This document shows, one piece after another, positions 21,258 to 32,301 of a DNA stretch of 64,000 nt. The notes under the pieces were generated by a model. That model did not search any database. It was given only the letters and a program-made list of their open reading frames with translations, and had not been told where the DNA came from. Within the stretch, counting starts at the first letter, position 1, and each line of letters opens with the position of its first letter. Location: NCBI GenBank assembly GCA_003550325.1, contig QKWP01001062.1, forward strand, positions 31,644 to 95,643, read 5' to 3'. The position numbers and the translations under genes were made by a program. This stretch comes from Gigaspora rosea. Taxonomy: Eukaryota > Glomeromycota > Glomeromycetes > Diversisporales > Gigasporaceae.

Positions 21258-23174
21258 CAGTATTGTACATTTTTAATGTTTGAGCTATTTTTGGCAGACC
21301 AGACATTTTTGGACATTGTCTGATAACCATATGTGAATTATGTCCAAGTAAATTGATTGTTATCGGACATCGTTCATGCAATAATTGTCAGATACAGACA
21401 TATTACAGACATGGACATATGGACACAGATATTGAATGTACGTATTTTTTTCTGTATTTTTAGTGCACAAAATTTCCAGGTGATATAATCTCTTTTTTGG
21501 ATATCAAAAAATTGCCTTAATTCAATATCACATTCAAGAACCAAATTTTATAATTAATTAAGCGAATTAATTTATTATTTAATTTAATAAAGCAACATTA
21601 AAAAAAAAAAAAAGCTGATTCAAATATAATATTTAATAAAGCAATGATTTAAAAAAAAAAAGCCTGATTTAAATATAATATTTAATAAGGCAACTATTTA
21701 AAAAAAAAGGCCTATTTAAATATTATATAAAACAAAAAAGAATGATTCAAGTACAGTATAATTAAAAAAATGAAACATGTGACAATAAAAAAACTATTTA
21801 AACTATTTATATTATTAATGAACTACATATTATTTTTAATAATTAGTTACGTCAAGAACTATTAATCTTTGTCAAGGAGGGATCAAGGGGTAAATGTAAT
21901 AACAGCCGGTAGGGGTGGAAAAAAGAATTGTCTACTACCAAAGATGTAACTGGTTTATAAAATGATGTACAAGACCCTAATTCTTGCATTATTATTGCTA
22001 CTAATAATTATAAAAATTTGGACCCGGCCTTAGTGTGGCGCGGCTGCCTAAGAAAAAATTAAATTTTTCTTGGACTCCAAAATTACTAAAAAAAATCTGA
22101 AGAAACTAGCAATAACATATCAATTGGTTTTACCAATAGCTACTATTGGGAGGAATTAGCAAATGATCATTAAATTTGGTTTAGTTATGTTTAGAAAAAA
22201 ATTTTCCCTTCAACTAATAAATAATTTAACTCACTTCTCTTAAAGAACCTGACAATGTTTTGAGTGCAACAATTCTGGAAAGTTCACATGCTTTTTCATA
22301 TTTATAATCATTTCCATCAATTTTTTGTATGCCATTCAATCAGATTGCTGAATATACAGTTTTTTTGTATGCCATTCAATCAGATTGCTGAATATACAGT
22401 ACCAAGTTCTTTACTGATTTTTTTAATATCTGATGATTTATTAAATGCAATCATGATCGTCACTGACTAAATGGAATTCAAATGAAATAAATTGAATGTT
22501 ATAGTAATTAAGTATTTATGTTCTTGCTTTGTGAGCTTGTTTTGCTATTTTATTTTGCAAAATTATTAAATGCTTTTTATGCTCATAAGCTAAAAAAATT
22601 TTTTTATGTAAAAGTAAGTGTAGTTATATTTTTGTATTTCATAAGCTTATTAAATGTTCTTATACTTACCAAAAAGAATGATTTAATGCGAATAAAATTA
22701 TTTGTATGTAATAGTAAAATTTGTATTTATATTCTTGTTTTGTGAACTTATTTTGTAGTTTTTATGTAGTAAAATTATAAAATATTCTTTAGCTTATAGA
22801 CTAAATGCGAATGAAACGATTTGACGTAATGGTAAGTAAGTATATATGTCTTGTTTTGTAAACTTGTTTTATACAGTAAAGGGAGTTAGAGATCAAGTGC
22901 CTAGATTAAAAAAATTATTAATGATTATGAGTGGTGTTGAAGCGAAAATTCAAGTTTTTACTATAGCAAACCATAAGTTCTTCAGTAAAAACTTGTGCAC
23001 GATATTATATTTACTTTGGTAAATCATTTAAACTGATTTGATTATCAGTATTTAAGAACATTTGATTGGTTGATCTGCAAACAATGTCTGCCGGACATTG
23101 CATCTTTGAGACATGGACGCAGACGTCCGGTCTGGTCCGGTTCATGTCTGTGTCTGGTCTGTGTAACAATACTG
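21258..23174. mobile_element. hAT-type non-autonomous element with 8-bp target duplication
   Basis: Left end CAGTATTGTACAT, right end TAACAATACTG, flanked by ATTGGAAG (21250-21257) and ATTGGAGG (23175-23182). Subterminal GCAGACCAGACA and GTCTGGTCTGTG are inverted, with clustered GGACAT/GTCCGG motifs near each end, as hAT transposases tend to need. The 1.9-kb body has no transposase frame. It holds direct repeats (22321-22400 and 22510-22870). It is a deletion derivative or a scavenged segment. Confidence 0.75.
22321..22400. repeat. 40-bp direct repeat, two copies
   Basis: TTTTTTGTATGCCATTCAAT and the following CAGATTGCTGAATATACAGT are repeated back to back with no visible change, inside the hAT-type element. 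Confidence 0.85.
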
Positions 23175-23182
23175 ATTGGAGG

Positions 23183-23669
23183 TATATAAATACCCAATTC
23201 TAGTAAGGTGAAATTTACTCTGGCAGGTCTCTGATAAGTGTCTATAGTAACTGGACGAATTGTGCTTTAATTGTAAGGTTTAAAAAGCCAGTAGTAAATC
23301 GACATTTGTATATGTAATTTACTTCTATATAATAAAATATGATATGATCACCTAGATTAATTAACAAAAAAATACAATATATTATATGATTCAATACTAA
23401 TAATTTTGTTAAAACTTCAAGTACTTTCCATATTTGCTCATAATAAAACAAGCCTTTTTATAATATTTTACTAATACTACTATTGGTTAATGCGATAAAT
23501 TAAAATCTAATTACTTGTTATTTAACTATTTTAACAAATACTTTGTGTCTTTTTTACTTGCTTAATATTGGTATATTATTTGATCCAAATTATCTATATC
23601 TTAAATTTATATAATAATAATATTCTCAATATAAAAACATACTGTATAGTTAATAAATATGGGTTTTAA
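23183..23669. other. AT-rich, nothing recognised
   Basis: No supported gene or repeat end. Confidence 0.4.
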
Positions 23670-23880
23670 AATTTAGTGCACCTGCACTGCGGTGCACTCC
23701 TTTGATGTATCTTAAAATTTTACTAGGGTAACCAATGTTGTGTTACTAACAAAAAATGCTTCTTTCACGATTTTACTAATATTTTAAAACTTTAACCCTA
23801 ATTCTAACTCTAACCCTAACTTTAATCATTGTTTGTATTTGTTACTATAAAGTGCACTATAGTGCAGGGTGCACTAAATT
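23670..23880. mobile_element. MITE, 'TAGTGCACCTGCACTGC' family, copy 1
   Basis: AATTTAGTGCACCTGCACTG at the left, GTGCAGGGTGCACTAAATT at the right. The interior has CTCTAACCCTAAC-type telomere-like tracts (about 23800-23825). A second copy at 53133-53962 and a partial one around 24331-24625 have the same ends. Confidence 0.8.
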
Positions 23881-23969
23881 ATAAAACTCAATAAATATTT
23901 TATTTTAAAAATCTTTAAAGGATGTTTTCTTAAATATTTATTTGCTATCATATTGTACAATTTTAAACA

Positions 23970-24163
23970 TATGTACAGGATTCCAAAATATACATAAATA
24001 GATTAGGTTAATTATAAAATTACCAAAAATAGAAGATTTGCAAAAAAACTTCAAAAATAAGCAAAAAATTACTATAAATAGAAAAGATCTGTATAAAAAA
24101 ACCAAAAATAAGCAAACTAATACCTGACCTATCTATGTATATTTCAGGGTCCTATATGTGCTA
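23970..24163. mobile_element. Small MITE, 'ATGTACAGGATTCC' family
   Basis: Inverted pairs: ATGTACAGGATTCCAAAATA with TATTTCAGGGTCCTATATGT, and ATACATAAATAGATTAGG with CCTGACCTATCTATGTAT. The middle repeats AAAAATAAGCAAA. Non-coding. Confidence 0.65.
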
Positions 24164-24330
24164 TACATAGTATGTACATATATATATATGTATATATATT
24201 TATACAAAATTTATTACAATCAAACTATATTAGGGCCATGTTATTAATTATCTAATTATTTTTTATCAGATGCCTACTCCTCATCCTCCTCTTTAATATA
24301 TATATAGTTAGATTCTTATGGGAATTATAA

Positions 24331-24625
24331 TTTGGTGCACTATGTACCGTGGTGCAGTGTTGTACATGGGACGTGTCCACACTATGTAAAATGTCCAACG
24401 TCCAAGATTGTCCAAAATCGTCCAAGCCTATGTCCCATGTTTAACTAATCAATAAAGTTATTTAAAAAAATATATAATTATATATTTTTTTAGGTGCTAG
24501 ACTTATTGGTGAAAAAATTAAAATAAATTATTTTAATAAAATTTCAAGTAATTTTAATTTGAAAAAATGTCCAAAATTGTCCAAAATTGTCCCATGTACA
24601 ACACTGCCGTGGTGCACCCCTGATC
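24331..24625. mobile_element. MITE, 'TAGTGCACC' family, partial copy split by a hAT MITE
   Basis: AATTTGGTGCACTATGTACC lies before and GTGGTGCACCCCTGATCACA after the hAT-type insert at 24355-24606. Its own right end is not clear. Just upstream, 24231-24310 is a left-half relative of the 3948-4105 element. Confidence 0.5.
24355..24606. mobile_element. hAT-type MITE, 'CAGTGTTGTACATGGGAC' family, copy 1
   Basis: Ends CAGTGTTGTACATGGGAC and GTCCCATGTACAACACTG are flanked by a perfect 8-bp duplication CCGTGGTG (24347-24354, 24607-24614). Subterminal GTCCAA motifs repeat. 252 bp, non-coding. End sequence and duplication length fit the hAT superfamily. Confidence 0.9.
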
Positions 24626-24649
24626 ACAGGGATAAATAGTAATCATCAT

Positions 24650-25404
24650 TATTGATAATCACTAGTTTTTTTTCTACAATTTTTTTTTAGATTTTTTTTA
24701 TTTTGTTTCCATTTTTTTTTGGTTTGTGACGTGTTTAACTAAGCTGCTTTCTTTTCCCTATTTATAGAATTTTGTTGTTACTAGTGTCGCTGTTACTGGT
24801 GTCGTCATTATTGGTATCACCATTACTAGTGTCGTCGTTACTAGAGGTCTGACTTGTTCAAAAAATAAATATTTGAATATTCATTTGTTTAATATTTTTT
24901 TATTTGAATATTGTTCAAAAATTTTGAAAATATTCAATGAATATTCAATGAATATTCATTGAATATTAAATATATTTTAATTTTAAAAAATTATATAATA
25001 TCTCATTTAAATTAGCCAATGAAATTGAAATAAATTATTAAAAATTAAAATAAAATTATAAAATTATATATTATATATATTCAATGAATATATTCAATGA
25101 AGTTTTAAATATTCGAATATTCATTTAGTGAAAAATTATATATTCGAATATTCGAATATTCATTAAATATTTAATAAATAATATTTATCGAGTCAGACCT
25201 TTAGTCGTTACTAGTACTGTCATTGTACTAATACTGTCATTTTATTAGTATCGTTGTTACTGGTGCCGACGAAATGGAATTCTTTCGCTATTGCCGCTGT
25301 TACTATAGTTGTGTTTCTGGTGGCTTTTTTTTGTTTACGTGTGTTTGGTTAAGTAGCGCTTCTTCTCTTCAAGTAACAAATTTCATCATTTCTAGTGTTG
25401 TGTA
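24650..25404 (+). repeat. GT-rich dispersed repeat, copy D, interrupted
   Basis: Motifs such as GTTGTTACTAGTGTCGCTGT and GTCGTCATTATTGGTATC run on both sides of an inserted foldback (24845-25200) and resume as TTAGTCGTTACTAGTACTGT. This is the same compositional asymmetry as copies A-C. Confidence 0.5.
24845..25200. mobile_element. Foldback MITE, 'AGGTCTGACTTG' ends
   Basis: AGGTCTGACT at the left and AGTCAGACCT at the right. Most of the interior consists of GAATATTCATTGAATATTCA-type units that are themselves palindromic. It interrupts the GT-rich repeat. Confidence 0.7.
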
Positions 25405-26348
25405 AGGGGGGCACTAGAAATCACCTGATTTCCATTTACTATACCCCTACCCCCCACCTGACTGGTTTAATAGCCAATCAAATTTTGCATATATTAAATT
25501 ATTATTAAAAATATTTATAAACTTTAATAGTTAATAACTTTTGATCTACTGGTCCAATTTGGATGATTTAACTATCAAAATGATCCTCTTAAAGAGAGGA
25601 TTCTACAAGCCCAAACCCTCAAAAATCTAATCATAGAATCATAAGATCGATATAGATTTGCATATTATTACTATATAGTATTTATTAAATAAATACTATA
25701 TAGTAATAATACACAAATCTATATCGATCTTATGATCCTGTAATTAGATTTTTGTGACTTTGGGATTGTTAGAATCCCCTCTTTGAGGGGATCATTTTGG
25801 TAGTTAAATTATCTAAATTGGACCAGTAGATCAAAAGTTATTTACTACTGTATTAAATATTATATAGAATATAATAAATAATTTTTGATCCACTAGTCCG
25901 ATTTGGATGATTTAACTGCCAAAATGATCATCTTAAAGAGAGGATTCCAACAAGCCCAAAATCACAAAAATCTAATTACAGGATCATAAGATTGATATAG
26001 ATTTGTGCATTATTACTATATATAGTATTTATTAAATAAATACTATATATGTAGTAATAATGCACAAATTTATATCGATCTTATGATTCTGTGATTAGAT
26101 TCTTGTGATTTTGGGCTTGTTGGAATCCTCTCTTTAAGAGGATCATTTTGGTAGTTAAATCATCCAATTATTGGACCAGTAGATCAAAAGTTATTAACTA
26201 ATAAAATTTTTATATATAGTATTTTTAAATATATATTATATAAATAATATGTTGTATTAGCCAATTAGAATAAAGAATATATAGTAACCTGACTAGGCCA
26301 GAGACCCCCTTCCCCCCTAAGAAATCAGCTAATTTCTGGTGCCCCCCC
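25405..26348. mobile_element. MITE/foldback compound, 'GGGGGGCACTAGAAATCACC' ends
   Basis: GGGGGGCACTAGAAATCACC with TGATTTC pairs with GAAATCAGCTAATTTCTGGT and GCCCCCCC. Inside, after TAGCCAATCAAATT/ATTAGCCAATTAGAAT, are two long palindromes one after the other (about 25540-25850 and 25860-26190), both of the shared-core foldback family. Confidence 0.75.
25540..26190. repeat. Two tandem long palindromes of the shared-core family
   Basis: Each starts with TTTTTGATCCACTAGTCCGA or TTTTGATCTACTGGTCCAAT, passes CAAAATGATCATCTTAAAGAG, GAGGATTC and ATCATAAGATCGATATAGAT, turns at TTTATTAAATAAA and runs back as the reverse complement. Within each palindrome the two arms are almost identical; between the two palindromes there are more differences and loop-proximal changes. 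Confidence 0.85.
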
Positions 26349-26359
26349 TAATTGTGAGT

Positions 26360-27030
26360 TCTTTCTGGTACTTTGAACAATGGGTGTACTACTGTATTTT
26401 ATAGTTTTTTTTTGTATGAAATACGTTAACTAACGCTTTTATTTTTCAAGACAGGTTAGTTGTTGTGATTACGTTCGCATTTTTGGGTTGGTTTCTTTTT
26501 TTTTATTACTTGAAATGCTTCTATACCTTTTTTGGTTTTGTTTTTGAACGCATTCAATAATGCTTTCTAGGATGGTCAGTGCAGGTTTTTTTGCTAGTTT
26601 CTGTTCTTTTTGTCTTGTCGTTCTGATGTGCCATTGGATTTTGTTAATTTTGTAGTACTAGTGCACTATTGATAGTGAATTAGTTATTGGTAGTGAATTT
26701 GTTGGTAGTGAATTCGTCATTGGATGTGAATTCATTATTGGAGATGAATTCGTCGATGGAGGTAAAGTCGTAGTTGTTATTGATAGTACTATAGCTAGTT
26801 CTTAAGCTTTGTGAATTCAGTAATTAATAGTCTTGCCGTCATTGTAATTTTGTGGATTTTTGCATTGTTTTGTGGTTTTGGTACTGGTTACTGGTCAGAA
26901 TTTATGTTTAGCTTGTTAAGGTTTAGAGCTAGGGTTTATGTCGATTGCGGTTTTGTATATTGATTGTGCTTTTGTATGTTAATTGTATGTTAATAGCTAA
27001 TAAAGTATACATTTTCTGTCTTTATTAAAA
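26360..27030 (+). repeat. GT-rich dispersed repeat, copy E
   Basis: Strand-asymmetric GT/T sequence with a run of near-tandem GGTAGTGAATTCGTCATTGG units (about 26690-26770), ending in GGTTTAGAGCTAGGGTTTAT as other copies end in TTAGAGTTAGG blocks. No protein frame. Confidence 0.45.
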
Positions 27031-27640
27031 AGTTAAAGCTAGAATTAGTTTGGAGTAATACATTATTATATGATATATTTGTAGTGTAAAATAGTGAAAT
27101 TGCTATATTTAAAAATCAGATTTATTTACTTAACTTAGAACTATACTTAAATACGTATTACATATATTTGTTTAGGTGCTATATATAGCAGTTATTAAGA
27201 TATACTTAAAGCTGGGTAATGTTAAAGTTAGGGTCAGGGTCAATAATGGCCTATGCTTTAGTTAAACTAAGCGAAGCGGAGATGATAGGGGACCAGCAAA
27301 GCTGGTCAACAAAGAGAGCATTAGTATAGTATTTTCTTTTTTTGATGCTAAGATTAGGGACAGGGTCAGTTTAGAACCTATAATTGCTAAAGTTAGAAGG
27401 CTCTATAGATAAAATTGTTCACTGCTCAGTTTAAAGCCTATAGGTGTTAAGGTTAGGGTCAGGGTCAGTTTAGAGTTTATAATTGCTAAGGTTAGAAGGC
27501 TCTATAGATAAAATCGTCCCTTGCCCAGTTTAAAGTCTATAGATGAGATAAATTGTTAATGGTTGAGCGTTAGTACTTAATCTTTATAATGAGTGGTGCA
27601 TATGAACTAGTGTCACATGATACACATGTTGATTATATAT
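27031..27640. other. Unassigned, with a ~125-bp tandem duplication
   Basis: About 27350-27540 contains two copies of a block with TTAGGGTCAGGGTCAGTTTA, ATAATTGCTAAGGTTAGAAG and GCTCTATAGATAAAAT. These TTAGGGTCAGGG motifs resemble degenerate telomere-like repeats. No gene. Confidence 0.5.
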
Positions 27641-28165
27641 GGAGGTATCCATAAATAACGTTATGTACTCCTCATAGTAGCGCTGGACCCCTTTACTATA
27701 TAAAAAATTTTTTCAAAATTCGTTTGTTTATATATATAATTTTACAAAAACTTGAATATATTGTGACACAGTAATCTGATTTGGATGATTTAGGTACCAT
27801 TCGATTCGTCTTAGTGAGACGAATCCAATGATACCAAAATCATTTCATTTGGATCATTGGAGCAATAGTTATTCACAAAAAACTATTAATTTTATAGTCA
27901 TTTTATAAGAAAACATAATAACCAATAGTATTTGGCCAATAAAATTTGATCCAGTGATCCAAATGAAATGAAATTGGTACTATTTGATTCCTCTTACCGA
28001 GACGAATCGAATAGTACCAAAATTATTAAATTTGGACTACTGGTTCAAATTTAGCCAATTTTTTCTAAAAAAATTACGTTATATTTTTTTGACCCTCCTA
28101 CTTATCGAGAAAAACATTATTGTTCGTCCAACCTCCTCTTGTATAACATTATTTATGGATGCCTC
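27641..28165. mobile_element. Foldback MITE, 'GGCATCCATAAATAACG' family, copy 4
   Basis: The cleanest copy with both ends: GGAGGTATCCATAAATAACG and ATTATTTATGGATGCCTC. It contains the paired CCATTCGATTCGTCTTAGTG/GAGACGAATCGAATAG blocks. It served as reference for reading the interrupted copies at 2990 and 5812. Confidence 0.85.
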
Positions 28166-28206
28166 TATGTAGTAGTTTAGTATCATGTGCTACAGTATCG
28201 ATTATC

Positions 28207-28555
28207 ATATGGAGTGTCTTCAATTAAAAGTGCCCATTTTTACATATATTTTATTTTGAGATATTTGAGTTTAATTATTTGTTTTGATTTTCGGACTGAT
28301 CCGGGATCAATCAAATTTCACGATATTGATTGGTTAAAGACGGCAGGTGACTATCGGGTAAACTCGTGACGTGTTGACTCTACGCAGCCTCATGTAATTT
28401 TTCTTTTTACATTATCTTGATTTTTTATTATGTAATTCAACTTTCATTTATAATTAAAAAAAGTCAATCATGTCAAAATTTATATGAATTTAACGAAAAC
28501 TCATTTTTCAAAAAAATGTAAAAATGGGCCCTTTTAATTGAAGACACCCCATATA
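28207..28555. mobile_element. MITE, 'ATGGGGTGTCTTC' family, copy 2
   Basis: ATATGGAGTGTCTTCAATTA at the left and TAATTGAAGACACCCCATAT at the right, in reverse orientation to copies at 3382 and 60451. The shared interior includes GGTGACTATCGGGTA and TGATTGGTTAAA. A frame in it (28187-28369) is chance. Confidence 0.85.
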
Positions 28556-28599
28556 GCAATGCATGTGTCATGTGATACATATGTCGATCATTATATATT

Positions 28600-28958
28600 G
28601 TATTATATAAAGAATACATCGCAGTACAGATGCACCAAAAAATAAAATCCTAAAAATATTATATTAAATATTATTTGAAATTTTACTAATTGATTATAAT
28701 TCTTGTACTAAATAAACTTGTTTAGCACCAAAAAATACATCAAATCAATATATTTTATTTTAGTTATCTAAAATTTAAAAAATTATTAATTTTGAATTTT
28801 TGATAAGAATTTCCAAAATTAAGTATTCTTTTTTTAAATTTTAAGAAAAATAAGATAAAATATACTAATTTAATGTATTTTTTAATGCTAAATAGGTTTA
28901 TTTAGTTCAAAAGTTATTTATAATCAATTAGTAAATTTCAAGTACTGTTTTTTTAAGA
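28600..28958. repeat. AT-rich foldback-array unit
   Basis: GAAATTTTACTAATTGATTA, AAACTTGTTTAGCACCAAAA and their complements form an imperfect inverted unit. The same unit recurs at about 30100-31240. Confidence 0.6.
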
Positions 28959-29252
28959 ACCCCAGATATCTAGTACAGAGGTCATACATTATGCATTTTA
29001 GCAAAAACTCCTGAAATTTGAAAAGCAATAAAATAGTTTTTGGTAATTATCTTAGTATTTAGTAGTTCAATTTGAATAAACTTTTTTTTTAAAATGAAGT
29101 TCTTAGTGAAGCACATCTAATAAACAAAAGTTTATTCAATTCTGATTACTGAATCAGAAGTTATTTAAATAAATATAGTTTTGTTATTTTTAGCAAATTA
29201 GATTAAAATTGTGCAAAATCTAGTTATGACCTATATGAGAGATATCCGGGGT
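28959..29252. mobile_element. MITE, 'ACCCCAGATATCT' family, intact copy
   Basis: ACCCCAGATATCTAGTACAG with GGTCATA at the left faces TATGACCTATATGAGAGATA and TCCGGGGT at the right. Uninterrupted, and so the reference for the copy at 3727-4137. Confidence 0.75.
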
Positions 29253-29400
29253 CCTGTTTTTGTGATTTTACTAAATTTTACTAATTGATTTTAACTTTTT
29301 GTTCTAAGTAAACTTGTTTTTTTTTTGATTTGAAAGTGCCTGCTCTGGGCCTAGATTTTATTTAGTCTTATATATTAGAAATTAACTTTACATATACACA

Positions 29401-29956
29401 TCACTCTGGTTATACCGACAGCTAGATTAACCGACAATTGGTTATATTGACACTTTTTTCAAAAAAAAATCTATAATGTTAAAAATTTATTGGTTATATT
29501 AACAATCATAAGAGATATTGATTATGCCGACATATCGACAATTTTAATATTAAAAATTTATTTAAGATAATTTTTATTGCTGGATATAGCGACAATTTTT
29601 ATAAACCAACTGTCGTTATAGGTGTACTAATCAAATTAATTTTTAAATTTGCTTTATGCTAGGCTTAGCATGAAACAATAAACATAAAATAAATTCATTT
29701 CATTATTTTATACAAATATTATAAGATGAATTCATATTATGCTAAATATAAAACAAATTCATTTTGTGCTAAAATAAATTCATTTTAATAAGTTTATTAT
29801 TCTTAGCATAAGCTTGGAGAAACCAAAAAAATTTACTTCTGTTTAAGCCGACATATCTACGCAATATCAATATAATTTCAGTATAGATAGAGATGCTTAT
29901 TAAACTGATATCTGGATATTTTTCATTGCTGAAGAGTGTCGATATAACCAGAGTGA
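29401..29956. mobile_element. MITE, 'TCACTCTGGTTATACCGACA' family
   Basis: TCACTCTGGTTATACCGACA at the left and GTCGATATAACCAGAGTGA at the right. Between them are several scattered copies of GGTTATATTGACA/CGACAATT, giving a repetitive subterminal region. 556 bp, non-coding. A single copy in this window. Confidence 0.8.
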
Positions 29957-30099
29957 CATGTACTTTTGGTATTTAATTTAAATAGTCTGTTCTAAGGTTT
30001 CAAACTAGCTGCTATATTTGCACCCAACTATGGGAATTGCTTATTTAAACCTTTTGATCTTTTGCTCCTTGACTAATATCTCTATATCATCAGGATTTC

Positions 30100-31250
30100 T
30101 TTTATTGAACCATTTCACTATACTAAGTAAACTTGTTCAAAGCTAAAAAATACATTATTTTGTATATTTTATTTTAAAATTTGAGACAAAATGCTTAATT
30201 TGAATTTTTGATAAAAATTTTTAAAATCAAGTATCCTTTTTTTAAATTTTAAGAACAGTAAGATAAAATATGCTAATTTAATACATATGCTCTGATTTTT
30301 GGAATTATAAAAAAAGCTTATTTTTTTAAAACGTTACTGCTAAATGGTTTTTGATCTACTGGTCCATTTTAAATGATTTTACTACCAAACTGTTTGTTTT
30401 TTTAAGACAATTTCAATAAGCTAATAATCATAAAAATCCAATCACAAGGTCATAAAAAATGTGTTATCAAATAGGTGATGCACCTGAAATTGGTTTAACA
30501 TAGATCAAACCAATTTCAATGCGTTACCTATTTAACAATGCATTTTCTCATGACACTATAATACTCCTATAATTGGATTTTTATGATTTTGGGCTTTGTT
30601 GGAATCATCTCAAAGAGATGAACATTTTGATAGTAAAATCGTTTAAAATGGACCAGTAGATCAAAAATTATATCACTTTAAAGTTTTAAAAAAATAAGCT
30701 TTTTTTATAAATTCCAAAAATTGGAGCATATGATAATTTTTAATATTAAACAAGTTTACTTGGTGCAATAAGTTATAATCAATTAGTAAAATATCAAGAA
30801 ATATAATATTTTTAATAATTTTATTAATAAAATTATACAAAATACTATTATTATATAAATTTTACTAATTAATTTTAACTTTTTATTCTAAATAAACTTA
30901 TTTAGCACCAAAAAATACATTATTTTAGTATATTTTATTTTATTTTTCATAAAGGTTAAGACAAATATATTTAATTTTGAATTTTTGATAAAAATTTTTA
31001 AAATTAAGCATTATTTTTTCAAATTTTAAGAAAAATAAGATACAATAAACTAATTTAATATAGATTTTGGTTTTGAACAAGTTTACATAATGCAAGAAGT
31101 TATGATCAATTAGTAAAATTTCAAGTAATTTAATATTTTTAATAATTTTATTAATAAAATTATACAAAATGCTATGATTATCTAAATTTTACTAATTGAT
31201 TATTACTTTTTACTCTAAGTAAACTTGTTTAGCATCTAAATATTCATATA
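30100..31250. repeat. AT-rich foldback array
   Basis: TACTAATTGATTTTAACTTT, AAACTTGTTTAGCACCAAAA and TTAATTTTGAATTTTTGATA occur repeatedly in both orientations (30120-30280, 30735-30800, 30855-31130, 31185-31240). The first unit is interrupted by the palindrome at 30284-30732. No coding sequence. Confidence 0.65.
30284..30732. repeat. Long palindrome of the shared-core family
   Basis: CATATGCTCTGATTTTTGGA at the left matches CCAAAAATTGGAGCATATG at the right. The core GATCTACTGGTCCATTTTAA is at about 30353-30372, and its complement at about 30646-30665. The turn is around 30490-30520 between two copies of ACCAATTTCA/TGAAATTGGT. Inserted in the surrounding AT-rich array. Confidence 0.85.
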
Positions 31251-32267
31251 TATATATTCAGACTCAAACTAGTTTGCAGACTTCAGACCAGACCCGAACC
31301 AAACTTATGATTGAGGTTGCATCTGGCCTAAGTTTGAAATTAGTAAAATTTAAAGTTTGAGTCTGGATTTAAACCCGAACCAAACTCAGACTCGGACCTA
31401 GGAGCACTAACCAGTGGTGATTATCACTAGTATATTTTTTAATTTTTAGTTCTTGTTAAAAGTTTTCAGGGATCCTGAATTTAAAGTATCCGATCCCATT
31501 TACTTTGTATGTTTTTGAGATATAGCTACTGTAATGATCACCAGACTATCACCAGTAGTGATAAATAGCAAACTCTCAAAAAAATCTATTATTTAAAAAA
31601 AATAAAAATATAACAAAAAATATTATAAAAAAATTATAAATAAAAATTATTTATAATATATTAATAACAAAAAAATTGATAATAAAGATACAGTAATATA
31701 CAATATATATATATTTCAATAAATAAAATTTAGAAACAATTTATTTTTATAAATATTAAATAGTTTTTTAATATATCCGGGTTTTTAGCAAAAGTTAAAA
31801 AAAAAAAAAAAAAATGCAGATATAAATTGTTACGAATACATAACTATAACTGATAATAACGTAAACCGGAACAACCTATACTGTAAAAGATCTACTTGAA
31901 GGATTTATGATAACGATAAGAGAAAAGATGAAAAAGATGATGAATTGAAATCTATATTTCGTAATCAATTTTAAAAGAATAATTTTCTATAAAGATTATA
32001 TTGCAGCTAAACAAATCTATAGATTGTAATAAATAGCAAATTATGGAAACAAGAAAACTAGAGAAATAATTTTAATATAATGAATAAAGTGGTAATGATT
32101 ATACTTATTCAACATCATTTACATCACTTACATCATTTACATCATTTATACACATTTTATACACATTTTATACACATTTATACATTTATATCATTAATAA
32201 CGCGGCAAAGTTTTATAATGATATACAAGTAGTTAATAACGAAAATGATCAAGAGATCGGGTATTAT
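31251..32267. other. Transition zone, nothing recognised
   Basis: 31260-31420 has degenerate ACTCAGACTC/CCGAACCAAACT repeats. After this point recognisable MITE ends stop appearing until about 50.98 kb. 32100-32190 is a simple CATTTACATCA/CACATTTTATA repeat. Confidence 0.4.
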
Positions 32268-32301
32268 GTATGTACTGTACGTACGTACGTACAGTACATA
32301 C
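32268..32301. repeat. 34-bp perfect palindrome, GTAC-rich
   Basis: GTATGTACTGTACGTAC and its exact reverse complement meet with no loop. Related TACGTACAGTA motifs recur through 33.6-50 kb. Function unknown. Confidence 0.9.
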
